DNA from: Algoriphagus formosus
GTDB lineage: Bacteria > Bacteroidota > Bacteroidia > Cytophagales > Cyclobacteriaceae
Length of the DNA: 64,000 nucleotides
Assembly: GCF_002807035.1 (NCBI RefSeq)
Contig: NZ_NIUC01000001.1
Span: 1,178,001-1,242,000 of the forward strand
Direction of reading: 5' to 3'
In this document: positions 42,845-50,586 of the stretch, one piece after another
How positions within the stretch are numbered: the stretch's first letter is position 1
Layout of the letters: every line of letters starts with the position of its first letter
Made by a program: the position numbers and the translations under genes
The notes under the pieces: generated by a model
What the model was told of the DNA's origin: nothing
Database searches by the model: none
What the model saw: the letters and a program-made list of their open reading frames with translations, nothing else

Positions 42845-44383
42845 TTAATTAAAAATTTTATTCTTTATCAATAAAATTGGTCGCCACTTTTCAGAAGGTC
42901 CTTTGTAAAGGTCATTAAAATCAAAACTACCTACCAAAATATCCAAATCTCCATCCGCATCAACATCTCCTTTTGAAAGAATCAGATAATTGGTATCAAA
43001 TTGAACTTTTGGTAAATAGGGTTTAAACTGATTCTTGCCCTTATTTTCAAAGAAAATCAGATCCTCTTTTGGTTTTTGACTTTTATCCGGAAAAAAGGAA
43101 ATCGCTACGATATCCAAGTCCCCATCTTGATCAAAATCAGCGACTTCCACTCCACTTGCACCATACATGGGATAAAACCAACTTTCCTCAAATTCATTTT
43201 CACCAAGATTAATGAAAATTCGCACACCATGATAGTTTTTCAAAATCTGGGATTGGTCTGCATTGTCGCCATTGACGAGGACAAGATCCAGTTTCCCATC
43301 ATTATTCATATCGAGGAGCTGAAAATCACTGGAGCCGAAGGCAGGCTGGAACTGGAGCAAAATCCTTTCGAAAAACCTTCCTTCTCCTTGATTTTCCCAA
43401 AGAAAAATACCTTCAGCCGCCTGTGTCATCATCCCTACAATGTCCAAATCTCCATCCCCGTCCCAATCAACCAACTCTGTCTTTCGGGCACCAGGCAGTG
43501 CCTTCAATACTACTTCCTCGTTTTCTTCATCCCCACCGAAAAACACACTAAGCTTTCCCAGGTGATTTCCAAATTGCGAAATCACACGATCTTGAAGGCC
43601 ATCCCCATTTAAATCCCCCCAGGAAACATGAACCGGACGCATTAATTTTTCCTGAATAATATCCTTCATCCATTCTCCCTCATTGGGATCAAATCGAACA
43701 ATATTACCCAGCGAGTCATTTGATGGGTCCATCAAACCCATAGTCAAGAGCTCGAAAGAATTCCCACTCTTTGATATCGAGACTGGGGCAATGCCGGTAT
43801 TCAAGGAGTCAAGAAGCGTAGGGTTTTCTGAAACTTCCAAATGAAAGAGTTTTTTGAATCGATGTCCTAGCCAAATCCTCGAATCGCTGTCCACATGAAT
43901 CATCGTGGTCAAATCAGGATAAACAAAATCAAAGGCTGGCATCAACACCTCAAAGCCAGGAATTCCCAATTCAGGTGCTATCTTTTCTTTCTGTGGAAGA
44001 GGAAAATCCGGTGCTTTGGAGAGATAATAATCCCGCAACTTCTCCCAATCATCCTTCTTAATAAGTGGAATGTCAGAATAAATCCCTGAAGGAACTCCTC
44101 GGTCTTGAGGTAGCGTAACCCCAAAATCCTCCTCTAGGTATAGCCCCATTCGCATTCGCATATCCGGCAGCACACTTTCTTTCCAGGTTACCTTATCCAA
44201 AATGGATGGATCTGGCATCAAATGGCAATTACCACAGTACAATTCGGCTAATTTTTCCCCGTCCAAATTCAGATCCATTTGAGAAAGCTGATAAAGACTA
44301 GGGACAGGTTGCTTTCGCTCAGAAATAGGCTCACAAGCCCAGTTAAGTACTAGAAAAAATAAAACTATTAATCTTCCCTTCAT
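42845..44383 (-). CDS. Haem c-binding FG-GAP/VCBS lipoprotein
   Basis: 512 residues. Lipobox LVLNWAC (Cys 17). A short cytochrome c-like segment at about 40-85 contains CGNCH (50-54) and nearby Met residues in LPDMRMRMG that could be the sixth haem ligand. The rest is an FG-GAP/VCBS beta propeller with repeated Ca-binding-like loops: WGDLNGDGLQDRVI, DWDGDGDLDIVG, DMNNDGKLDLVL, DFDQDGDLDIVA and DVDADGDLDILVG. Such propellers bind ligands or partners at the cell surface. The start overlaps the cutC stop (ATGA). It is the last gene of a coupled trio. The haem function is inferred from the motif only. Confidence 0.82.
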   Translation of the reverse strand: MKGRLIVLFFLVLNWACEPISERKQPVPSLYQLSQMDLNLDGEKLAELYCGNCHLMPDPSILDKVTWKESVLPDMRMRMGLYLEEDFGVTLPQDRGVPSGIYSDIPLIKKDDWEKLRDYYLSKAPDFPLPQKEKIAPELGIPGFEVLMPAFDFVYPDLTTMIHVDSDSRIWLGHRFKKLFHLEVSENPTLLDSLNTGIAPVSISKSGNSFELLTMGLMDPSNDSLGNIVRFDPNEGEWMKDIIQEKLMRPVHVSWGDLNGDGLQDRVISQFGNHLGKLSVFFGGDEENEEVVLKALPGARKTELVDWDGDGDLDIVGMMTQAAEGIFLWENQGEGRFFERILLQFQPAFGSSDFQLLDMNNDGKLDLVLVNGDNADQSQILKNYHGVRIFINLGENEFEESWFYPMYGASGVEVADFDQDGDLDIVAISFFPDKSQKPKEDLIFFENKGKNQFKPYLPKVQFDTNYLILSKGDVDADGDLDILVGSFDFNDLYKGPSEKWRPILLIKNKIFN

Positions 44384-45120
44384 TTCCCTGCCTCCAAAAA
44401 TTCCTTTACCAAATTAGCGTCTATTCCCAGATGGTATTTGAAATCATCTGGATTACTCGTAAAACTAACCTCAGGATTTATAAATTGATTGGGGGAAAGT
44501 ACTTTTGTTTTGCATGAAGCATGAATCTCTTGAAAGTTTGAATACTTCTGAAGATGACTTACATGCTCAGGCTTTGACCCACCACCAGGCATGATGATAA
44601 TTCGATCACCCGCCATTTGCATCAGCTTCTCGATCAAATCCATTCCTTCCGTGACGGAATTTCGAGCACCCGAGGTCAAAATACGTTGAAAACCTAGCTG
44701 AATAATGGCCTCAAGACTTCTTTCAGGATCTTGGCATGCATCGAAGGCTCGGTGAAAGGTACAGGGCTTGCCTGAAGCTGCTCGAAGCAGGCTCTCACAT
44801 GCATCATTTTGAATAGCACCTTTCGGGTCCAATACTCCAAATACAAAGCCATCGGCACCAGCTTTTCCAAGGGCCTCGATATCACGCTTCATCACCAAGA
44901 GTTCTTTTGGCGAATAGCAAAAATCTCCTCCTCGGGGGCGTATCATTACAAAAACTGGAATATCCAGCTCACTTTTCAGAACTTCCAGCATTCCTACGCT
45001 CGGTGTTTCACCCCCCTCGGGAAAATTAGCACATAACTCCAAGCGATGTACCCCAAATCGGGCTGCATCTAGAGCTGATTGTATATTAAAAACGGGTGCT
45101 TCTAGTAATATGGACATCAA
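44380..45120 (-). CDS. cutC: CutC-family protein
   Basis: 246 residues, a TIM-barrel protein of the CutC family: LLEAPVFNIQSALDAARFGVHRLELCANFPEGGETPSVGMLE, VMIRPRGGDFCYSPKELLVMKRDIEALGKAGADGFVFGVLDP, CTFHRAFDACQDPERSLEAIIQLGFQRILTSGA and IIIMPGGGSKPEHV. CutC was described as a copper homeostasis protein, but that role is disputed and its barrel suggests an enzyme. It overlaps the glycosylasparaginase stop by four bases and the following haem lipoprotein start by four bases. Conserved coupling to glycosylasparaginase would point to a role in glyco-amino-acid breakdown rather than copper (inference). Confidence 0.9.
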   Translation of the reverse strand: MMSILLEAPVFNIQSALDAARFGVHRLELCANFPEGGETPSVGMLEVLKSELDIPVFVMIRPRGGDFCYSPKELLVMKRDIEALGKAGADGFVFGVLDPKGAIQNDACESLLRAASGKPCTFHRAFDACQDPERSLEAIIQLGFQRILTSGARNSVTEGMDLIEKLMQMAGDRIIIMPGGGSKPEHVSHLQKYSNFQEIHASCKTKVLSPNQFINPEVSFTSNPDDFKYHLGIDANLVKEFLEAGK

Positions 45121-46097
45121 AAGTGACTTTTGGAGTCAATCAATTCATTATTGGAAAGAGTAGCTTGGGCAAAGTTGAATCCGGGTTGCACGGCAAAAGC
45201 TCCGACTTGCCCCTCTTTATTGATAGCGAGAAAGCCTGCTTGAATACCAGCAATATCCTTCCTGTTTTTGGAAATCAATCTTCTTACAGCCTCTTCGCAT
45301 GCTTCCTGAGGAGTTCTGCCTTGGCGCATCAACTCAACAATCAAAAAGCTACCACAGATACGAATAATAGACTCACCCAAACCGGTGGCAGTTGCTGCAC
45401 CAACTTCATTGTCTACATAGAGACCTGCCCCGATAATCGGGCTATCTCCCACTCTCCCGTGCATCTTGTAGGCTAAGCCACTTGTCGTACAGCTTCCTGC
45501 AAAATTCCCTTTATCATCCATTCCAATCATTCCAATGGTATCATGATTCTCAATATTGATGACAGGCTTGTATTTACTGGTTTTTTTCCATTCATCGTAA
45601 GCTTTTTGAGCCTTTGGACTGAGTTTTTCCTCCTCGATGGGAAAACCTTGCGAAATGGCAAATTGTCTCGCTCCTTCCCCTGCCAGCATCACGTGGGGAG
45701 TCTTTTCCATCACTGCCCTTGCAAGCGAGATCGGATGCTTCACCTGCCTGACAAAAGCAACTGACCCACAAGATCCATCACCAGTCATAATCGAAGCATC
45801 GAGCGTGGTGATACCTTCGCGGTCAGGAAGTCCTTGAAGACCCACTGATAGATTTTCCATATCAAGCTCTGTGTCTTTTACACCAATCTCCACTGCATCA
45901 ACTATGCTCCCCGTCTGCTTGTATGCACTGATAGCAGCGGCGTTGGCGGGAATTCCATGATTCCAAGTGGATAGAATAAGTGGGCCATCTGCAGGTTTTG
46001 ATGATGATTGAAAAATCGGCAAAGCCTGGTTCACACCCGGGATTAAAACTGCCGAGCCTAAAAGTGTTTTCTTGATAAATTTTCTTCTTTGAGACAT
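45117..46097 (-). CDS. Glycosylasparaginase (Ntn hydrolase), exported
   Basis: 326 residues. The N-terminus MSQRRKFIKKTLLGSAVLIPG has a Tat-like basic start and a hydrophobic stretch, so export is likely. The self-processing site of N-terminal-nucleophile asparaginases is HDTIGMIGMD, with Thr 187 as the predicted nucleophile after autocleavage. Supporting motifs are NHGIPANAAAISAY, GLPDREGITTLDASIM, and RVGDSPIIGAGLYVDNEVGAATATGLGE. Glycosylasparaginase splits the GlcNAc-Asn bond, the last step of N-glycoprotein degradation. The alternative is plant-type isoaspartyl peptidase/asparaginase, but the HDT site and the sequence around RVGDSPIIGAG favour glycosylasparaginase. First gene of the trio with cutC and a haem lipoprotein. 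Confidence 0.88.
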   Translation of the reverse strand: MSQRRKFIKKTLLGSAVLIPGVNQALPIFQSSSKPADGPLILSTWNHGIPANAAAISAYKQTGSIVDAVEIGVKDTELDMENLSVGLQGLPDREGITTLDASIMTGDGSCGSVAFVRQVKHPISLARAVMEKTPHVMLAGEGARQFAISQGFPIEEEKLSPKAQKAYDEWKKTSKYKPVINIENHDTIGMIGMDDKGNFAGSCTTSGLAYKMHGRVGDSPIIGAGLYVDNEVGAATATGLGESIIRICGSFLIVELMRQGRTPQEACEEAVRRLISKNRKDIAGIQAGFLAINKEGQVGAFAVQPGFNFAQATLSNNELIDSKSHF

Positions 46098-46120
46098 GGA
46101 AACTAAATTGGGTTAATTCT

Positions 46121-46137
46121 TGAAATTATCAATTTCA
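46121..46137. promoter_or_regulatory. Inverted repeat in the divergent asparaginase/creatininase promoter region
   Basis: TGAAATT-ATC-AATTTCA is a perfect 7-bp inverted repeat centred at 46129. It lies between the divergent starts at 46097 and 46181, a good place for an operator. A related TGAAATT-AC-AATTTTA occurs at 50487-50502 upstream of the FG-GAP lipoprotein gene. Confidence 0.45.
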
Positions 46138-46180
46138 GGTCTATTTAATCAAAAATTAAAGTAAACCCTACCAAATTTTT

Positions 46181-46942
46181 ATGAAGCCTTATCTGCTTAA
46201 AGAAACAAACTGGAAATATTTAAAAAAGCATCGCTATGAACTCGCCGTATTGCCCTGGGGAGCGACGGAGGCTCACAATTATCACATGCCTTACGGTACG
46301 GATGTCTATGAAGCAGATGCTATCGGTGCAGAGGCTGGAAGAAAGGCTTGGGACAAAGGTGCCAATGTGGTGATACTCCCGACTATTCCATTTGGGGTCA
46401 ATACAGGACAAGCAGACATTTATCTGGATATTAATATGAATCCAAGCACACAAATGGCCATCATTAGAGACATCTTAGAAATGATGGATAGACAAGGGGT
46501 GCGCAAATTTTTGATTCTCAATTCGCACGGAGGAAATGACTTTAAAACAGCGCTACGGGAATTAGGCCTAAAGTTTCCGAATATGCTTCTTTTCACCTGC
46601 AATTGGTTTCAGGCCTTGGATAAAAGCCAGTTTTTCGAAGAAGCGGGAGATCATGCTGACGAAATGGAAACCGCATTAATCCAATACCTTCACCCCGAAT
46701 TGGTCTTACCTCTTGAAGAAGCTGGTGACGGACACGAAAAGAAATCCACCATTAAAGGTATTCGGGAAAAATGGGCTTGGGCAGAACGCAAATGGTCTCA
46801 GGTGACTGAGGATACTGGCATTGGAAACCCCAAAAAAGCAAGCCCTGAAAAAGGACAGCACTATTTTGATGCAGTGACGGACAAAGTTGCCGAACTTATG
46901 GTAGATATCTGCGCAGCAAAACCTGATGAGCTCTACCGCTAG
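46181..46942 (+). CDS. Creatininase-family amidohydrolase
   Basis: 253 residues. Metal-binding residues of the family are in place: GATEAHNYHMPYGTD (Glu 30, His 32, His 35, Asp 41), NSHGGND (His 116) and GDHADEMET (His 158, Glu 161). Members are two-metal hydrolases of cyclic or linear amides such as creatinine, mycofactocin precursor peptide or formamide intermediates of riboflavin and F420 synthesis. The substrate here is unknown. No creatinase or mycofactocin genes are present. It is divergent from the glycosylasparaginase operon, and its stop overlaps the stop of the convergent FG-GAP protein by four bases. No signal peptide, so it should be cytoplasmic. Confidence 0.87.
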   Translation: MKPYLLKETNWKYLKKHRYELAVLPWGATEAHNYHMPYGTDVYEADAIGAEAGRKAWDKGANVVILPTIPFGVNTGQADIYLDINMNPSTQMAIIRDILEMMDRQGVRKFLILNSHGGNDFKTALRELGLKFPNMLLFTCNWFQALDKSQFFEEAGDHADEMETALIQYLHPELVLPLEEAGDGHEKKSTIKGIREKWAWAERKWSQVTEDTGIGNPKKASPEKGQHYFDAVTDKVAELMVDICAAKPDELYR

Positions 46943-49900
46943 TTCAAGATACTTAAATCTATATCCTTACTATCCCCTTTGTAATCAATCACTTTGAGCG
47001 ATTTCAAGTTAGCAGGAAGTCGAACTTCCCGCGAACTTTGAGAGAGAAAACCAGAACCCATTACAGGTTCGTGACGGATAGATCTTCCATCGGTCGTTTC
47101 GATGAGTATAGCAGTTATTTCCTGACCAGGCTCTATAGTTTGTTCGACGGTTTGATTGGAATGAAATGCTTTCAACTCGCCTCTATTTTGCGAAGCTATA
47201 TACAAAGGACTACCTGAATTTCGAGCTAGCTTTACCAATGCTTTGGCATCTCCTGGAACAATAAATCCACTCTCAGAAGCATTCATTGGATCAAAATTCC
47301 CTTTACCATCTCCAAGAAGGATCAAACCATTCAATGCATCCAATCTACCGATGAATATCTCATTCCCAAAGTCATTTCCTACCAGTAGAATATCCAGAAT
47401 ACCATCTCCATTGACATCATCAGCTACCAAACCATTTACGGGAGCTAGCTGGGCCTCGATTGGTAGTTCATGAATCTTGAACATTCCATCACCTAAATTC
47501 TCCACGTAAGACGAACGATCAAAATTACCTTCTAAGATCAAAGCTTCCTGAAGTTCTTCCTCTGTGAAAAGAGTTTGCTCTGTGGCCGTTGCGTAGGTTT
47601 TATACCGCTCAAACTTCCTCCTAAAAAGCGTGCTCTGCCCATACAAATCATCCCAGAAATGGCTTGGAAATGAATTGAAATTCCCTGCCCGATCCTTATA
47701 CCAAGAAAATATCACAGGGTCTACACTTCCATTTTTATCAAAGTCTTTTGCATAAACTTTATAGGGCATTTCAGCCGTAGGGTGATAGTGATTATTAGCT
47801 CCTAAATTCCCCACTACAAAGTCGACATCCCCATCTTGATCAAAGTCTCCTGAAGCAATGGAATTCCACCATCCTAAGTGTTGCTGAAGACCCGTTTCAT
47901 TCATAGGAGTCAGTTTACCAGAGTTATTTTGGAATATCTGAATAGCCATCAATTCCCCTACCACTACCAAATCCATATCCCCATCCAAATCTACATCTGA
48001 CCAAATGGCATCAGTTATCATCCCGATTTTCTGAAGCTCAGGAGCCAATTCCTCAGTTTTATCTTTTAGACTTCCGTTCTCATTGATCAAAAGAAAACTC
48101 TTCTCAGGATAGGGGTATTGTGCAAAAGGAGTTCTCCCTCCAACGAAAAGATCCAGAAAACCATCCTGATTAAAATCAGCAGCTCTTACTACACTTCCAC
48201 TGGCTTTTACTTGATTAAAACTCTCATCTTTCAGAAAATTCCCACTTCCATCGTTCAGATACAAGCGATCATTATATTCTTGAGAATTAGGTAAAAATTC
48301 ATTGCTTCCTCCCACCAAATACATATCTAAGTCTCCGTCATTATCTACATCAAAAAGTAGAATTCCCATCTCCTCAAAATTGGCTGAATTATCATCCAAT
48401 AGCTGTCTTTGATTAAACGTACCGTCCGCATTTTGAAAAAATACTTGAGGCATAAAACCGGAAGAGGAACCTATCACCAAGTCTTCCATTTGATCCCCAT
48501 TTATATCCCCAACAGCCAATGCAGGCCCAAACTGGGTCAATTTATGAGGTAAAGTCCGCTGTACGTTATAATCGATTTTATCCTGCTCTTCATGCACAAA
48601 GTTGAGACCTACCGCTTCAGAAACGTTTTCAAATAATTGCTCGGAGCTACCAAAATCCAAGATCGCCAGTGCGTTTTTGCCTTGATTTGCCTCCGAATAG
48701 GCCACCTTAAAAGTTGAATTAAGTTCTGGGTTTGCTAATTTACTCTCCTTTCCATCTGGCCAAATGATCAAAAGATCTTCAACAGTTTTACCTGGTCCAA
48801 CACCAAAATGCATGGTAGGTTCCAAGGTTGACATATAACCTCTGACTAGCTGTTGTTCTTGAAATAATTTTTGCCCATCATTCAGTGTCAAAACCACTTT
48901 AGCTCCCAGGCCTTGTGGATTGGATTGAGGTCCGGAAAGATCAATTCTAAGGTATGATCCTTTCTCTTGCCGCTTTTCTAGATGATTTTCGAAGACAAAA
49001 GCGGGATCATTGATATTGTTAATTACATAATCCAAATCCCCATCATTATCCAAATCGACTAGTACTGCACCATTGGAAAATGAAGGCCTATCCAAACCCC
49101 ATGCCTCACCACTATCTTTGAAAGTCAGGTCTCCTGCATTCTTGAAAGCATAATTTGGAATTTTGACAATTGGAATAGAATCCAAAAGCTGCCTTACGGT
49201 GGCAATACTTCCTACGTCTGCCCTGTAATTAGCAAAGTCTTTATCAGTAATATCTCGTGGAAATCCATTCGTGACCAAAAGGTCTCTCCATCCATCATGA
49301 TCGACGTCTCCAAAAAGTGGAGACCAAGACCAATCAGTTTGATACATACCTGCGAGCATGCCTATTTCACTAAATGGAGCTTCCGGACCATTGTTCATAT
49401 GCAACATGTTTCGCACATGCTGATACTCATAGCCCCATTGTTCATTACTGATGTAGACCTGATAGGAGTTCTTGCCGATAGTAGTTTTCTTTCTATAGTT
49501 ATCCTCACCCAACATATCCAAAGTGATAATATCAGGCATCATGTCATTATTGAAATCCGCAATATCAGAGCCCATAGAAAATTGACTTTGGTGCTTGAGC
49601 TTCTGAGATATCTGATTGGAAAAAGTGCCATCTTGATTATTGATATATAAAATATCATTTGTGACATAATCATTGGAAACATGAATATCAGGCCAGCCGT
49701 CATTATTCAAGTCTGAAATCAACAAGCCTAAACCAAAGCCCTCGATAGTAATTCCCGCTTCTACAGTAACATTCGTAAATGTCCCATCACCATTATTTCG
49801 GTAAAAAGCATCATTGTTGATAGCTGAACCATTCGTGATTTTTTCTCGATAGTTGGAAGGAACAATTTTACTCTGCTCATTATTGAGCACATATAAATCT

Positions 49901-50460
49901 AAATCGCCATCCAAGTCATAGTCCACAAAGGCAGCTCCCATTCCGTTTCCTGGATCTGCTATTCCGAATTCTCCAGCTTTTTCAACGAAGGAAATCTTAC
50001 CTTGATCATCTTTCCCCTGATTGATAAACAACAAGTTATTTCGCTCCCCTTCTCCCGTTTTCATGGCTGCTACCACATAGATATCCATCCAGCCATCTCC
50101 ATTGACATCTGCTACCGTTACCCCCGTACACCACTTTTCAGTTGCTGAAATCCCAGTCTCATCTGACACATCAGTAAACTTGAAATTGCCTTGATTTAGG
50201 TAAAGCTTATTAGGAACCTGATTCCCTGTAAAAAACAAATCAACAAGGCCATTTTGATCAAAATCCGCAGCGGCTACACCTCCCCCATTGAAAATATATT
50301 CATCAGTCAAAATATTAAATGAGTCGCTTTCTATGATTTCATTATTGAAATCAATACCCGTTTGATTGGATGGTTTTAACTCAAAAAGTGTATCTGATTT
50401 TTGACAAGAAACCAGGAGGTAAAAAGATAAAATCAGAAGTAAATATTGGGTGATTTTCAT
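46939..50460 (-). CDS. Giant FG-GAP/VCBS and ASPIC/UnbV lipoprotein (CRTAC1-like)
   Basis: 1173 residues. Lipobox FYLLVSC (Cys 19). Residues about 40-490 form a first FG-GAP propeller (DFDQNGLVDLFFTGNQ, DVNGDGWMDIYVV, DYDLDGDLDLYVL, DLNNDGWPDIHVS, DLDNDGDLDYVI). Residues about 505-595 form an ASPIC/UnbV domain (GSYLRIDLSGPQSNPQGLGAKVVL, MHFGVGPGKTVEDLLIIWPDGKES). A second propeller fills about 610-1100 (DINGDQMEDLVIG, DVDNDGDLDMYLVGG, DQDGDVDFVVG). The layout is known from CRTAC1-like proteins and from SusCD-linked surface lipoproteins in Bacteroidota. It probably binds ligand or partners at the outer surface. It is upstream-linked to susD/susC in position but has its own start region. Confidence 0.85.
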   Translation of the reverse strand: MKITQYLLLILSFYLLVSCQKSDTLFELKPSNQTGIDFNNEIIESDSFNILTDEYIFNGGGVAAADFDQNGLVDLFFTGNQVPNKLYLNQGNFKFTDVSDETGISATEKWCTGVTVADVNGDGWMDIYVVAAMKTGEGERNNLLFINQGKDDQGKISFVEKAGEFGIADPGNGMGAAFVDYDLDGDLDLYVLNNEQSKIVPSNYREKITNGSAINNDAFYRNNGDGTFTNVTVEAGITIEGFGLGLLISDLNNDGWPDIHVSNDYVTNDILYINNQDGTFSNQISQKLKHQSQFSMGSDIADFNNDMMPDIITLDMLGEDNYRKKTTIGKNSYQVYISNEQWGYEYQHVRNMLHMNNGPEAPFSEIGMLAGMYQTDWSWSPLFGDVDHDGWRDLLVTNGFPRDITDKDFANYRADVGSIATVRQLLDSIPIVKIPNYAFKNAGDLTFKDSGEAWGLDRPSFSNGAVLVDLDNDGDLDYVINNINDPAFVFENHLEKRQEKGSYLRIDLSGPQSNPQGLGAKVVLTLNDGQKLFQEQQLVRGYMSTLEPTMHFGVGPGKTVEDLLIIWPDGKESKLANPELNSTFKVAYSEANQGKNALAILDFGSSEQLFENVSEAVGLNFVHEEQDKIDYNVQRTLPHKLTQFGPALAVGDINGDQMEDLVIGSSSGFMPQVFFQNADGTFNQRQLLDDNSANFEEMGILLFDVDNDGDLDMYLVGGSNEFLPNSQEYNDRLYLNDGSGNFLKDESFNQVKASGSVVRAADFNQDGFLDLFVGGRTPFAQYPYPEKSFLLINENGSLKDKTEELAPELQKIGMITDAIWSDVDLDGDMDLVVVGELMAIQIFQNNSGKLTPMNETGLQQHLGWWNSIASGDFDQDGDVDFVVGNLGANNHYHPTAEMPYKVYAKDFDKNGSVDPVIFSWYKDRAGNFNSFPSHFWDDLYGQSTLFRRKFERYKTYATATEQTLFTEEELQEALILEGNFDRSSYVENLGDGMFKIHELPIEAQLAPVNGLVADDVNGDGILDILLVGNDFGNEIFIGRLDALNGLILLGDGKGNFDPMNASESGFIVPGDAKALVKLARNSGSPLYIASQNRGELKAFHSNQTVEQTIEPGQEITAILIETTDGRSIRHEPVMGSGFLSQSSREVRLPANLKSLKVIDYKGDSKDIDLSILN

Positions 50461-50540
50461 AGGGATTAGCGGGTATATTGATGATTTGAAATTACAATTT
50501 TACTGATGCTTTGAAAAATATACCTTTTAAAAAAAGCAAA

Positions 50541-50567
50541 AAAAAAGAGGCCTCTAGGGCCTCTTTT
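50541..50567 (-). terminator. Terminator of susC-susD
   Basis: AAAGAGGCC-ctaga-GGCCTCTTT on the minus strand followed by a T-run. It separates susD from the FG-GAP lipoprotein gene. Confidence 0.92.
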
Positions 50568-50586
50568 AAAGTATTTAATCGGTTGA

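Noticed and set aside
43076..43612. A 178-residue plus-strand open frame
   Set aside because: It is antisense to the haem/FG-GAP gene, whose repeats are clear. The translation is low-complexity and unlike a protein family.
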